A stretch of 64,000 nucleotides of DNA from Micromonospora sonchi (GCF_014646235.1 NZ_BMNB01000026.1:27068-91067); one strand, 5' to 3'; numbered from the stretch's first letter, positions 17,714-29,184 are shown. The notes: generated from the letters alone by a model not told the origin. Numbers and translations: made by a program.

Positions 17714-18937
17714 ATGCCCGGCGTCCTTCCAACAGGCGAACCCGTCCCCACCGACGGGTCGCTGCCCGCCGCCGCCCGCGCCGCCGTGGGCGAGCGCGGT
17801 TTCGGGGTGTACCTGCACGTGCCCTTCTGCGCCAGCCGCTGCGGCTACTGCGACTTCAACACCTACACCGCCGACGAGTTGGGCGGCGGGGCGAGCCGGG
17901 ACAGCTACGTCGACACCGTGCTGGCCGAGCTGGCGCTCGCCGCGCGGGTGCTTGGCGACGCGCCACCGGGCCGGGTGGACACCGTCTTCGTCGGCGGCGG
18001 CACCCCCACCCTGCTGCCCGCCGGCGACCTGGCCCGTCTCCTCGACGCCGTCGACCGGACCTGGGGGCTGGCCGGCGACGCGGAGGTGACCACCGAGGCC
18101 AACCCGGAGTCGGTCACCCCCGGGTCGCTCAAGGAGTTGCGGGCCGCCGGCTACACCCGGATCTCGCTCGGCATGCAGTCGGCAGCGCCGGGGGTGCTCG
18201 CCGTACTCGACCGCCGGCACAGCGCCGGCCGCGCCACGGCCGCCGCGCTGGAGGCCCGCGATGCCGGGTTCGACCACGTCAACCTGGACCTGATCTACGG
18301 TACGCCGGGGGAGCGGGCCGAGGACTTCGCCGCCTCACTGGACCAGGTCGTGGCCGCGGGGGTGGACCACGTCAGCGCGTACGCCCTGATCGTCGAGGAC
18401 GGCACCCGGCTGGCCGCCCGGATGCGCCGCGGCGAGCTGGCGTACCCCGATGACGACGTCGCGGCGGACCGCTACCTGGCCGCCGAGGCCGCCCTCGACG
18501 CGGCCGGTTTCTCCTGGTACGAGGTCTCCAACTGGGCCCGTACGCCGGCCGCCCGCTGCCGGCACAACCTGCTCTACTGGACCGGCGGCGACTGGTGGGG
18601 CCTCGGGCCGGGGGCGCACAGCCACGTCGGCGGCGTGCGCTGGTGGAACGTCAAACACCCCACGGCGTACGCCCAGCGCCTGGCCGCCGACCGGTCGCCC
18701 GGCCTGGCCCGCGAGGTGCTCACCGGCGACGAGGCGCAGATGGAGGAGGTCATGCTCCGGCTGCGGCTGGCTTCCGGGCTGCCGCTGGACGTCCTCGACG
18801 ACGCCGGCCGGAGCGCCGCGGCCCGGGCGGTGGCCGAGGGTCTGCTCGCGGCGCCCGACCACGCGGCCGGCCGCGCGGTGTTGACCCTGCGCGGCCGGCT
18901 GCTCGCCGACGCCGTGGTGCGCGACCTGCTGCCGTGA
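17714..18937 (+). CDS. hemW: Radical SAM heme chaperone HemW (HemN-like)
   Basis: HemW inserts heme into membrane respiratory enzymes and is often labelled oxygen-independent coproporphyrinogen oxidase. The 407-residue protein has the cluster motif CASRCGYCDFNTYT near residue 37 (CxxxCxxC, with the F after C that is typical), GGGTPTLL near residue 97 and EANPESVTPGSLKELRAAGYTRISLGMQS. It lacks the N-terminal extra cysteine of true HemN. ATG 17714 is preferred; GTG 17708 is two codons upstream. Confidence 0.92.
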   Translation: MPGVLPTGEPVPTDGSLPAAARAAVGERGFGVYLHVPFCASRCGYCDFNTYTADELGGGASRDSYVDTVLAELALAARVLGDAPPGRVDTVFVGGGTPTLLPAGDLARLLDAVDRTWGLAGDAEVTTEANPESVTPGSLKELRAAGYTRISLGMQSAAPGVLAVLDRRHSAGRATAAALEARDAGFDHVNLDLIYGTPGERAEDFAASLDQVVAAGVDHVSAYALIVEDGTRLAARMRRGELAYPDDDVAADRYLAAEAALDAAGFSWYEVSNWARTPAARCRHNLLYWTGGDWWGLGPGAHSHVGGVRWWNVKHPTAYAQRLAADRSPGLAREVLTGDEAQMEEVMLRLRLASGLPLDVLDDAGRSAAARAVAEGLLAAPDHAAGRAVLTLRGRLLADAVVRDLLP

Positions 18938-18941
18938 CGTG

Positions 18942-18959
18942 CCACCCGCCGGCGGGTGG
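18942..18959. terminator. Palindrome between convergent hemW and DUF4870 genes
   Basis: An 18-base perfect palindrome CCACCCGCC/GGCGGGTGG lies in the 37-base gap between two convergent genes, followed by another GC-rich inverted stretch. It has no loop bases of its own, so pairing would open the centre. Probable bidirectional terminator. Confidence 0.45.
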
Positions 18960-18974
18960 ACCGCCGGCGGGAGG

Positions 18975-19526
18975 TCACTTGACCATGCTCACCGTCATCG
19001 GGTAGCGGTAGAGCTGCCCCTCGTTGGCCTTCACCCCGGCGATGATGCCGAACACGATGCCGATGATCATCGCGGCGAAGCCGACGAGGATGCCGATGCC
19101 GATGCAGCTGAGGATCCAGCCCGCCAGGGCGATGATCGACCAGAGGAGTTGGAAGTTCAGCGCGGCCACCGCGTGCGCCCGGGCGGTCGGCGACTGGTTG
19201 CCACGGGCGATCATCGCGACCAGCGGCGCGATCCAGCCGAGCACCCCGCCGCCGATCAGCATTCCGGCAGCCCCGCCGAAGTGGGCGATCAGCGCCCAGG
19301 TCTTGTCCTCGTTGTTGGCGTAACCGGCGGGCGGTGCGCCGTACCCGCCGGGCGGGTAGCCGCCGGGTGCGCCGTAGCCGCCGGGTGGGGGGTAGCCGCC
19401 GGGTGGGGGGTAGCCGCCGGGTGGCGGATACCCACCGGGCGGGGGATAGCCGGGCTGGCCAGGAGACCCGGACAGTGGAGTCGTGGGTTCGTCGCCGGAC
19501 TCTGGGGGGCGAGGTGGTTCGGTCAT
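18975..19526 (-). CDS. DUF4870 membrane protein with Pro-Gly-Tyr repeats
   Basis: A 183-residue protein. Residues 1-75 are a disordered tail with four to five GGYPPPGGYPPP units and related GYGAP stretches. Then follow four hydrophobic segments: ALIAHFGGAAGMLIGGGVLG, IAPLVAMIARG, a LLWSIIALAGWILSCIG helix and GFAAMIIGIVFGIIAG. This is the DUF4870 pattern with the tail in the cytoplasm. Function is unknown. ATG 19526 is chosen because the repeats begin right after MTEPPRPPESGDEP. Confidence 0.85.
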   Translation of the reverse strand: MTEPPRPPESGDEPTTPLSGSPGQPGYPPPGGYPPPGGYPPPGGYPPPGGYGAPGGYPPGGYGAPPAGYANNEDKTWALIAHFGGAAGMLIGGGVLGWIAPLVAMIARGNQSPTARAHAVAALNFQLLWSIIALAGWILSCIGIGILVGFAAMIIGIVFGIIAGVKANEGQLYRYPMTVSMVK

Positions 19527-19649
19527 GGAGGTCACGGTAGGTGCCGGCGGCAACGGCCACCAGAGCGACACCGGCGGTTCCGCCCTCCGATCGGGCGATC
19601 GGCCCGGTCGGCCTTTGATCATCGCGCTGATGGGGGGCCGCGACGTAGA

Positions 19650-19676
19650 CTGGCACTCGCTACAGTCGAGTGCCAG
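19650..19676. promoter_or_regulatory. CIRCE operator upstream of hrcA
   Basis: CTGGCACTC, a nine-base spacer and GAGTGCCAG form a perfect inverted repeat matching the CIRCE consensus (TTAGCACTC-N9-GAGTGCTAA) except for the two outermost positions on each side. It lies 57 bases before the hrcA start, the expected place for autoregulation by HrcA. Confidence 0.93.
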
Positions 19677-19732
19677 AGCATTCGCCGGCGGCCGTGGCGC
19701 TCCGGACCGAGCTGTGACAGGAGGTGGGGAAG

Positions 19733-20755
19733 GTGAGTCTCGACGACCGCAAGCTCGCTGTGCTCCGGGCGATCGTCGAGGACTACGTCGCCACCCAGGA
19801 GCCGGTCGGCAGCAAGGCGCTGGTCGAGCGGCACCAGCTGGGCGTATCGCCGGCCACCGTCCGCAACGACATGGCCGTGCTGGAGGAGGAGGGCTTCATC
19901 CGACAGCCGCACACCAGTGCCGGCCGGGTGCCCACCGATCGTGGTTACCGCCTCTTCGTCGACCGGCTGAGCCGGGTCAAGCCGCTCAGCCCGGCCGAAC
20001 GCCGGGCGATCGAACGCTTCCTGGCCGGCGCGGTCGACCTCGACGACGTGGTGCACCGCACGGTCCGGCTGCTCGCCCAGTTGACCCGCCAGGTCGCCGT
20101 GGTGCAGTACCCGAGCCTGGCCCGCTCCCGCGTACGGCATCTGGAGCTGGTGCCGATCTCCACCACCCGGCTGATGCTGGTGATGATCGCCGACACCGGC
20201 CGGGTCGAGCAGCGGCTGGTCGAACTACCCGCGCCGATCCTCGCCGACGATGTCCTCGACCTGCGTCGACTGGCCAACGAGAAGCTGGTCGGCGCCCGAC
20301 TGTCGGAGACCCCGCCGCTGGTGCAGGCCCTCATCGACGAATCCCCGCCGGACCTGCGTCCGGCCATGACGACCCTGTCCACCGTGCTGCTGGAGACGCT
20401 GGTCGAGCGGCACGAGGAGCGGATCGCGCTGGCCGGCACCGCGAACCTGACCCGCGGCGGCCTACTGGACTTCCACGGCTCGCTACGGCCGATCCTCGAG
20501 GCGCTCGAGGAAGAGGTCGTGCTGCTCAAGCTCATCGGCGAGGTGGAACCGAGCACACTACGAGTGCGCATCGGTGACGAGAACGAGATCGACAACCTGC
20601 GGGCGGCTTCGGTGGTCAGCACCGGATACGGCCCGGGCGCGACCATCGTCGGGGGGATGGGAGTGCTGGGACCGACCCGGATGGACTACCCCGGAACAAT
20701 CGCCACGGTGCGGGCCGTGGCACGCTACGTGGGCGAACTGCTGGCCCAGAACTGA
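19733..20755 (+). CDS. hrcA: Heat-inducible transcription repressor HrcA
   Basis: Dimeric repressor that binds CIRCE and is kept active by GroEL. The 340-residue product has an N-terminal winged helix (LAVLRAIVEDYVATQEPVGSKAL, then GVSPATVRNDMAVLEEEGFIRQPHTSAGRVPTDRGYR), a GAF-like dimer domain with VELPAPILADDVLD and a conserved C-terminus ending YVGELLAQN. GTG 19733 is chosen because AGGAGG lies eight bases upstream; the upstream GTG 19724 overlaps that site. dnaJ follows 67 bases later. Confidence 0.95.
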   Translation: MSLDDRKLAVLRAIVEDYVATQEPVGSKALVERHQLGVSPATVRNDMAVLEEEGFIRQPHTSAGRVPTDRGYRLFVDRLSRVKPLSPAERRAIERFLAGAVDLDDVVHRTVRLLAQLTRQVAVVQYPSLARSRVRHLELVPISTTRLMLVMIADTGRVEQRLVELPAPILADDVLDLRRLANEKLVGARLSETPPLVQALIDESPPDLRPAMTTLSTVLLETLVERHEERIALAGTANLTRGGLLDFHGSLRPILEALEEEVVLLKLIGEVEPSTLRVRIGDENEIDNLRAASVVSTGYGPGATIVGGMGVLGPTRMDYPGTIATVRAVARYVGELLAQN

Positions 20756-20822
20756 CCAATCAGGGTCGGCGGTGGGCCGTCGACCGGCGTAACCCGAGAC
20801 GAACACGAGGACACGGAACGCA

Positions 20823-21968
20823 GTGGCCAGGGACTACTACGGCATTCTCGGCGTGAGCCGGGACGCCTCCGATGACGAGATCAAGCGCGCCTACCGCAAG
20901 CTGGCGCGGCAGTTCCACCCGGACGTCAACCCGGACCCGGAGGCACAGGAGAAGTTCAAGGACATCAACGCCGCGTACGAGGTCCTCTCGGACGATCGAA
21001 AACGGCAGATCGTCGATCTCGGTGGCGACCCGTTGGCGCCCGGCGGCGGCGGTCCCGGTGGCCCGGGCGGGCCCGGCGGGGCCGGTCCCTTCGTCGGCTT
21101 CCAGGACATCATGGACGCGTTCTTCGGTGGTGCCACCGGCGCCGGTCGAGGCCCGCGACCGCGTACCCGGCCCGGGGCGGACGCGATCCTGCGGCTGGAG
21201 CTCGACCTCCAGGAGACCGCCTTCGGCGTCGAGGCACCGATCACGGTCGACACGGCGGTGCTCTGCACCACCTGCACCGGGGCGGGTACCGCCGCCGGCA
21301 CCCACCTGGCCACCTGTGAGGCCTGCGGCGGCCGGGGCGAGGTGCAGTCGGTGCAGCGGACCTTCCTCGGCCAGGTGGTCTCGGCGAGGCCGTGCACGGT
21401 CTGCCAGGGCTACGGCACCACCATCCCGAACCCCTGCCCGACCTGTGCCGGTGACGGCCGGGTACGCACCCGCCGGTCGCTGACCGTCAAGATCCCGGCC
21501 GGGGTCGAGGACGGCATGCGCATCCGCCTCGCCCAGCAGGGTGAGGTCGGTCCGGGGGGCGGCACCGCCGGGGACCTCTACGTGGAGATCCACGAGCGAC
21601 CGCACGACGTCTTCTCCCGCAAGGGCGACGACCTGCACTGCCGGGTCACCGTGCCGATGACCGCCGCCGCGCTCGGCACCCGGTTGACCATCAAGACCCT
21701 CGACAGCGAGGAGCCGCTCGACGTCAAGCCGGGCACCCAGCCGGGCAGCACGCTGCGGCTGCGGGCCCGGGGCGTACCGCACCTGCGCGGCACCGGCCGG
21801 GGCGACCTCTACGTCCACCTGGACGTGCGTACGCCCACGAAGCTCGACGCCGACCAGGAGCGGATGCTGCGGGAGTTCGCCAAGACCCGGGGCGAGGAGG
21901 TCGCCGAGCTCACCAAGCAGGGCGGCTTCTTCTCCCGGATGCGCGACGCCTTCAACGGCCACGCCTGA
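20823..21968 (+). CDS. dnaJ: Chaperone protein DnaJ
   Basis: Hsp40 co-chaperone that stimulates DnaK ATPase. The 381-residue protein has a J domain at residues 1-65 with HPD, a glycine-rich GGGGPGGPGGPGG linker near residue 75, four zinc motifs CTTCTGAG, CEACGGRG, CTVCQGYG and CPTCAGDG near residues 145-215, and a C-terminal substrate domain. No dnaK or grpE is adjacent, so this is the second actinobacterial DnaJ (dnaJ2) found with hrcA. Confidence 0.95.
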   Translation: MARDYYGILGVSRDASDDEIKRAYRKLARQFHPDVNPDPEAQEKFKDINAAYEVLSDDRKRQIVDLGGDPLAPGGGGPGGPGGPGGAGPFVGFQDIMDAFFGGATGAGRGPRPRTRPGADAILRLELDLQETAFGVEAPITVDTAVLCTTCTGAGTAAGTHLATCEACGGRGEVQSVQRTFLGQVVSARPCTVCQGYGTTIPNPCPTCAGDGRVRTRRSLTVKIPAGVEDGMRIRLAQQGEVGPGGGTAGDLYVEIHERPHDVFSRKGDDLHCRVTVPMTAAALGTRLTIKTLDSEEPLDVKPGTQPGSTLRLRARGVPHLRGTGRGDLYVHLDVRTPTKLDADQERMLREFAKTRGEEVAELTKQGGFFSRMRDAFNGHA

Positions 21969-21981
21969 CCGGCCGTTACTC

Positions 21982-22716
21982 GTGTCCGCTCCACTGTTCC
22001 TGGTCGAGTCGCTGCCCACCGTCGACTCGATGGTGCTCGACGGCCCGGAGGGGCACCACGCCGCCACCGTGCAGCGGTTGCGGGTGGGCGAGGAACTGCT
22101 GCTCGCCGACGGTCGGGGCGGCACGGCCAGCGCGGTGGTCACCGCCGTCGGCCGGGGCACCCTCGACCTCGACGTCACCGGTCGTGGGTACGTCGACGCG
22201 GCGAACCCCCGGCTGGTGGTGGTGCAGGGCATCGCCAAGGGCGATCGGGGTGAACTGGCCGTGCAGGCGATGACCGAGGCGGGGGTGGACGAGATCGTCC
22301 CCTGGGCGGCCGGCCGTTCGGTGGTGCAGTGGCGCGGTGACCGGGGCGTACGGGCCCGGGGCAAGTGGGTGGCGACGGCCCGGGAGGCGGCGAAGCAGGC
22401 CCGCCGGGCGTGGCTGCCGGTGATGGCCGGCGCCCCGGACGAGCCCACCCCGTCGGTGGCCCGCCGGATCGCCGGCGCCGCCGCCGGGTACGTCCTGCAC
22501 GAGGAGGCGACCGACCGACTGACCACCGTCGAGTTGCCCGACCGCGGCGAGATCGTGCTGGTGGTGGGCCCCGAGGGTGGCATCACCCCGGCCGAGCTGT
22601 CGGCCTTCCGCGACGCCGGCGCCCAGCCGGTCCGCCTCGGCCCGGCGGTGCTGCGTACCTCCACCGCCGGCGTGGCGGCCCTGGCGGTCCTCGCCACCCG
22701 CCTCCTGCGCTGGTAG
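21982..22716 (+). CDS. rsmE: 16S rRNA (uracil-1498-N3)-methyltransferase
   Basis: Methylates U1498 of 16S rRNA using S-adenosylmethionine. The 244-residue product has an N-terminal PUA-like domain (DGPEGHHAATVQRLRVGEELLL) and a SPOUT knot ending with VLVVGPEGGITPAELSAFRDAGAQPVRLGPAVLRTSTAG, the cofactor-binding region. GTG start, 14 bases after dnaJ. Long known as the third gene of the hrcA-dnaJ unit. Confidence 0.95.
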   Translation: MSAPLFLVESLPTVDSMVLDGPEGHHAATVQRLRVGEELLLADGRGGTASAVVTAVGRGTLDLDVTGRGYVDAANPRLVVVQGIAKGDRGELAVQAMTEAGVDEIVPWAAGRSVVQWRGDRGVRARGKWVATAREAAKQARRAWLPVMAGAPDEPTPSVARRIAGAAAGYVLHEEATDRLTTVELPDRGEIVLVVGPEGGITPAELSAFRDAGAQPVRLGPAVLRTSTAGVAALAVLATRLLRW

Positions 22717-23251
22717 CCAGCCTCAGCCTCCAGCCCTTACCCGCGCCGTCCCTGCCCGCGCCGCCCCTACCCGCCGCCGTGCCGCGACTCCGTGCCGTGC
22801 CGCTGGTGTCGGCCCTCGGGAGCGGATCTCTCTGGCCGATCCCGGGTTCAACTACTCGCTGACCCGCGAACGGTGAGTTCGTAGGCCGCACTGTCGCGTA
22901 GGACACCGCAACTCGCGACTCAGCGCACAGGACACCGCAATTCGCGGTCTCAACCGGCCCGGAAGCGCCGGCATGCCGCAACCCGTGCCGCCCACAGGGC
23001 CGGACACCCCAACATGCCGCAACCCACGCCCGCCCTGGGCGCCCCAACACCCCGACATGCCGCAACCCGCACCCGCCCTGGGCGCCCCAACACCCCGCCC
23101 CCAGGCACACGCCGAGTACCTCACCCTGCCGGCGGCTCCCAAAGCGGGCGGGGACAGGAAGGCGGGCTCGGCGGGCGATGGCCGGCGCGATTCGGGTGGG
23201 GGAAGTCCGGGACGAGCGGCGGGCTGACCCGTCGCCGCACCCGTCCCTACC
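22717..23251. other. Gene-free stretch before the HIT gene
   Basis: No convincing coding sequence is present in about 535 bases. The first part is C-rich with no clear structure. Near 22895-22955 two copies of GGACACCGCAA followed by CTCGCG or TTCGCG occur 32 bases apart. A 43-base tandem repeat (22972-23098) fills the middle. The last 150 bases are GC-rich and lead to the HIT promoter. No RNA gene was recognised. Confidence 0.6.
22972..23098. repeat. 43-base tandem repeat, three copies
   Basis: Units of 41, 43 and 43 bases at 22972-23012, 23013-23055 and 23056-23098, each starting CATGCCGCAACCC and ending CACCCC plus two bases. Units two and three differ at about four positions; unit one is the most diverged. 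Noncoding in all frames as judged by the lack of conserved reading. Confidence 0.85.
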
Positions 23252-23257
23252 TACACT
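23252..23257 (+). promoter_or_regulatory. Putative leaderless -10 element of the HIT gene
   Basis: TACACT lies six bases before the ATG with GCCGGG between, leaving no ribosome-binding site. This fits a leaderless start. Confidence 0.45.
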
Positions 23258-23263
23258 GCCGGG

Positions 23264-23623
23264 ATGGGAACCGACTGCTTGTTCTGCCGCATCGTCGCCG
23301 GGGAGATTCCGGCGACGATGGTCCGTGAGACGCCCACCACGCTCGCCTTCCGGGACATCGATCCGAAAGCGCCGGTGCATGTGCTGGTCATCCCGAAGGA
23401 GCACTACGCGGACGTGGCCACCCTGGCTCAGGGCGACTCGGCCCTGGCGGGTGAGGTGCTGGCCACGGCCGCCGCGGTGGCCGAGGACGAGGGCCTGCTC
23501 GGCGACGGGTTCCGGCTGATGTTCAACACCGGGACGTACGGCGGCCAGGAGGTCTTCCACGCGCACGCGCACCTGCTGGGCGGGGCGCCGCTCGGCCCGA
23601 TGCTGGCCCGGAGCGTGGCGTGA
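23264..23623 (+). CDS. HIT family hydrolase
   Basis: A 119-residue histidine-triad protein of the HinT group, which hydrolyses nucleoside phosphoramidates and related AMP adducts. It has the zinc motif CLFCRIVAGEIPA at the start, KAPVHVLVIPKEHYADV in the middle and the catalytic triad HAHAHLLGG near residue 99. Length matches HinT. Its stop overlaps the GTG of the serine hydrolase by four bases, so the two are coupled. Confidence 0.95.
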   Translation: MGTDCLFCRIVAGEIPATMVRETPTTLAFRDIDPKAPVHVLVIPKEHYADVATLAQGDSALAGEVLATAAAVAEDEGLLGDGFRLMFNTGTYGGQEVFHAHAHLLGGAPLGPMLARSVA

Positions 23624-25008
23624 GCTCGGCCGTCGGCCGTACCGCCGCCGCCGGTCACCTGGACCGGATGGTGCGGCAGGTCCAGGCGCAGGCCCGGGTG
23701 CCGGCGATCTCGGCGGCGGTGAACCGGGCCGACCGGCCGTTGTGGACCTGCACGGTCGGCGGCACCGGCAACGACACCGCCCTGGACGAGCAGACCCGGT
23801 TCCGGATCGGCTCGGTGACCAAGACCTTCACCGCCGTACTCGTCATGCAGTGCCGCGACGACGGCCTGCTCGACCTCGACGATCCGCTGGAGCGGCACCT
23901 CGACCTGCCGGCACACGGCGAGCTGACCGTACGCCGGCTGCTGTCGCACACCGCCGGCCTGCAACGTGAGCCGCACGGCGACGTCTGGGACACGTTGCGT
24001 GCGCCGGACGCCGACCGGCTGATCGCCGAACTGGCCCGGGCCGAGCGGGTGCTGCCGCCCGGGCGCCGCTACCACTACTCCAACCTCGGGATGGCGCTGC
24101 TCGGCCGGCTGGTCGGGCAGTTGCGCGGCGGCACCTGGGCCGAGGTGCTGGTCGAGCGGGTGCTGACTCCGCTGGGGCTGACCGCCACCACGGTCTCCCC
24201 GGGCCCCCGGGCGGCGACCGGGTTCCTGGTCGACGCGTACTCCGACGAGGCGCGTCCGGAGCCGCCCACCGACTTCGGCGCGGTCGGTCCCGCCGCGCAG
24301 CTCTGGAGCACCGCCGCCGACCTGGCCCGGTGGGCCGCTTTCCTGGCGGATCCGGCGGCGCTGGACGCGGCCGGCCGGGTGCTCGCCCCGGCGACCCTGG
24401 ACGAGATGCGCTGGCCGGTGACGGTCACCGACGAGACCCTGTGGGCCGGCGGTTTCGGCCTCGGAGTGATCCTGGTGCCGCAGGGGCAGCGGGTGGTGCA
24501 CGTCGGGCACGACGGCGCGATGCCCGGCTTCCTCGCCGGGGCGTACGGCCGGCGGGGCGGCGAGGGCACCCCGGCCGCGCTGGGCGCCGCCGTGCTGGGT
24601 TCCTCCGGCACCGCGGTCGAGCTGCTGGAGCTGACGCACCGGCTGCTCGCCGCCGCGGTCGAGCACGACCCGGCCGACATCGACCCGTGGCGGCCCGGCG
24701 AACCGGCCCCCGAGCACGTACGCGGACTGCTCGGCCGCTGGTGGGGAGAGGGTTTCGAGTATGTCTTCAGCTGGCACGACGGGACCCTGCGGGCCCGGGG
24801 TGCCGGCGACCCGCCGGGGAGGCCGCCGGCGATCTTCGCGCCCGTGCCGGACCGGCCGGACGTGTTCCGGACCGTCTCCGGTCGGGAGGTCGGTGAGCTG
24901 CTGCGGCTGACCCGGGATGGCGACGGCGCGGTGGTCCGGATGCACTGGGCGACCTACCGGTTCACCCGGCACCAGGAAACCTTCGACCGGTACGACTTCC
25001 GGGTCTGA
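23620..25008 (+). CDS. Serine hydrolase of the beta-lactamase class C fold
   Basis: The 462-residue protein has the SxxK nucleophile motif in FRIGSVTKTFTA near residue 65, YxN as HYSNLGMALLG near residue 150 and a HxG-type third motif in HVGHDGAMPGF near residue 294. This set defines the penicillin-binding/class C esterase group. It has no signal peptide, so it is probably cytoplasmic and an esterase or peptidase rather than a beta-lactamase. A C-terminal beta-rich domain of about 110 residues follows. Starts GTG within the HIT stop. Confidence 0.88.
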   Translation: MSSAVGRTAAAGHLDRMVRQVQAQARVPAISAAVNRADRPLWTCTVGGTGNDTALDEQTRFRIGSVTKTFTAVLVMQCRDDGLLDLDDPLERHLDLPAHGELTVRRLLSHTAGLQREPHGDVWDTLRAPDADRLIAELARAERVLPPGRRYHYSNLGMALLGRLVGQLRGGTWAEVLVERVLTPLGLTATTVSPGPRAATGFLVDAYSDEARPEPPTDFGAVGPAAQLWSTAADLARWAAFLADPAALDAAGRVLAPATLDEMRWPVTVTDETLWAGGFGLGVILVPQGQRVVHVGHDGAMPGFLAGAYGRRGGEGTPAALGAAVLGSSGTAVELLELTHRLLAAAVEHDPADIDPWRPGEPAPEHVRGLLGRWWGEGFEYVFSWHDGTLRARGAGDPPGRPPAIFAPVPDRPDVFRTVSGREVGELLRLTRDGDGAVVRMHWATYRFTRHQETFDRYDFRV

Positions 25009-25183
25009 CCCGCCCCGGAATCGGCTGCCCGTTTTGTCCGCTGCCGCGTGTCTGTCGCAGCGGTGGAATGGGCAGCCTGTCGGGGCTGTCGACCCGATAC
25101 GATGGTGGCAACGTCCGCACGCCGCGGCGACCGGCCCGGCGTTGAGATCGAGAGCAGGTGCGCAGGGCCCCTCGGCCCGACCC

Positions 25184-27313
<2,130 letters not shown>

Positions 27314-27328
27314 ACCAGGGGAAGAAAG

Positions 27329-27802
27329 TTGTCCATCGAGATCGCCAACGAGTCCGGTGTCGAGGTCGACACCGACGCCGTGCTCGCCGTCGCCCGGCAC
27401 GCGCTCGACGAGATGGGGGTCAACCCCCTCGCCGAGCTCTCCGTGCTGCTGGTCGACATCGACTACATGACCGAGCTGAACCATCGCTGGATGGGCGGCG
27501 AGGGTCCGACCGACGTGCTCGCCTTCCCCATGGACGAGGGCAGCGTCGACCACGGCCCGGGCGAGAACGCCTCCGCCGGCGGCGAGCCGGCGCTGCTCGG
27601 TGACATCGTGCTCTGCCCCGAGGTGGCGGCGAAGCAGGCGGCGGCGGCCGGGCACAGTGCCGGCGACGAGCTGCACCTGCTCACCGTGCACGGGGTGCTG
27701 CACCTGCTCGGCTACGACCACGCCGAGCCGGAGGAGGAGCGGGAGATGTTCGGTCTGCAGGCCCGGTTGCTGTCCAGTTGGCGGTCGACCCGGTCCCGGT
27801 GA
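27329..27802 (+). CDS. ybeY: Endoribonuclease YbeY
   Basis: Metal-dependent endonuclease that takes part in 16S rRNA 3' maturation and ribosome quality control. The 157-residue protein ends with the zinc site HGVLHLLGYDHAEPEEE near residue 121 (HxxxHxxGxDH) and has DVLAFPMDE near residue 61. A TTG start follows GGGGAAGAAAG, seven bases away. The stop TGA is shared with the ATG of the next gene (TGATG). Confidence 0.95.
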   Translation: MSIEIANESGVEVDTDAVLAVARHALDEMGVNPLAELSVLLVDIDYMTELNHRWMGGEGPTDVLAFPMDEGSVDHGPGENASAGGEPALLGDIVLCPEVAAKQAAAAGHSAGDELHLLTVHGVLHLLGYDHAEPEEEREMFGLQARLLSSWRSTRSR

Positions 27803-29184
27803 TGGAGACATTCCTGGCCGCGTCCGCCGCCGGCCTACCCGACCTGCAACTGCTCGTCTTCGCCGCCGGGCTGGTGGTGCTCGCCGGCCTGATCGCGATG
27901 ACGGAAGCCGCCCTGGCGGCGGTCTCACCGGCCCGCGCCGCCGAGCTGGCCCGCGACGGCGCACGGGGCGCCCGTACCCTCCAGGTGGTCGCCGGTGACG
28001 TGGTCCGTCACCTCAACCTGCTGTTGCTGCTCCGGCTGCTCGCCGAGCTGACCGCCACCACGCTGGTGGCGCTGGTCGCGGTGGACACCTTCGGCGCGGG
28101 CTGGTGGGCGGCGCTGGTCACCGCCGGGGCGATGACCGTGGTCAGCTTCGTCGTGGTCGGCGTCGGCCCGCGTACCCTCGGCCGGCAGCACGCGTACGCC
28201 GTGGGCCGCGCCGCCGCTCCGGCGGTGCGTTGGCTGGGGCGGGTGCTCAACCCGCTGGCCTCGTTGCTGATCCTGATCGGCAACGCGGTCACGCCCGGCC
28301 GGGGTTTCCGGGAGGGGCCGTTCGCCACCCAGGTCGAGCTGCGCGAGCTGGTCGACCTCGCCGAGCAGCGCGGTGTGGTGGAGCACGGCGAACGGCAGAT
28401 GATCCATTCGGTCTTCGCGCTGGGTGACACCATCGCCCGCGAGGTCATGGTGCCGCGTACCGAGATGGTGTGGATCGAGTCGGGCAAGACGCTCTCCCAG
28501 GCGCTCGCGTTGTTCCTGCGGTCCGGCTTCTCCCGGATCCCGGTGATCGGCGAGAGCGTCGACGACGTGCTCGGCCTGCTCTACCTCAAGGACCTCGTCC
28601 GGCGTACCCAGGGCGGTGCCGCCGAGGACCGCCAACTGCCGGTGGCCGAGCTGATGCGGCCGGCCACCTTCGTGCCCGACTCCAAGCCCGTCGACGATCT
28701 GCTGTCGGAGATGCAGGCCGCCCGTAACCATCTGGTGATCGTGGTCGACGAGTACGGCGGCACCGGTGGGCTGGTCACCATCGAGGACATCCTGGAGGAG
28801 ATCGTCGGGGAGATCACCGACGAGTACGATGTCGAACGCCCGCCCGTCGAGCAGCTGCCCGACGGCGCGGTGCGGGTCACCGCCCGGTTGCCGGTGGAGG
28901 ATCTCGGCGAGCTGTTCGACACCGAGCTGCCGCACGACGAGGTGGAGACCGTGGGTGGTCTGCTCGCCCAGGCCCTGGGGCGGGTGCCGATCCCGGGCGC
29001 GGCGGCCGAGGTGGCCGGGCTCCGGCTGCTCGCCGAGGGCACCACCGGTCGGCGCAACCGGATCGACACGGTGCTGGTGTGCCGGGTGGAGCCGACCGAA
29101 CCGCAGGACGAACCGGCTGGTGGAGCGACCGCCGCCGGGGGCGACACCGACCGATCAGAGGAGAGGCAGTCCGCCGATGCCTGA
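27802..29184 (+). CDS. CNNM/CorC-type membrane protein with CBS domains
   Basis: Homologue of magnesium/cobalt exporters. The 460-residue protein has an N-terminal CNNM domain with four hydrophobic segments (residues 8-35, 67-95, 98-122 and 135-165), a REVMVPRTEMVWIESGK motif and paired CBS domains near 210-340, then a CorC_HlyC end domain. The DEYGGTGGLVTIEDILEEIVGEI sequence is the classic signature. ATG 27802 overlaps the ybeY stop; GTG 27799 is one codon upstream. The transported ion is uncertain. The C-terminus overlaps the next gene by eight bases. Confidence 0.92.
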   Translation: METFLAASAAGLPDLQLLVFAAGLVVLAGLIAMTEAALAAVSPARAAELARDGARGARTLQVVAGDVVRHLNLLLLLRLLAELTATTLVALVAVDTFGAGWWAALVTAGAMTVVSFVVVGVGPRTLGRQHAYAVGRAAAPAVRWLGRVLNPLASLLILIGNAVTPGRGFREGPFATQVELRELVDLAEQRGVVEHGERQMIHSVFALGDTIAREVMVPRTEMVWIESGKTLSQALALFLRSGFSRIPVIGESVDDVLGLLYLKDLVRRTQGGAAEDRQLPVAELMRPATFVPDSKPVDDLLSEMQAARNHLVIVVDEYGGTGGLVTIEDILEEIVGEITDEYDVERPPVEQLPDGAVRVTARLPVEDLGELFDTELPHDEVETVGGLLAQALGRVPIPGAAAEVAGLRLLAEGTTGRRNRIDTVLVCRVEPTEPQDEPAGGATAAGGDTDRSEERQSADA

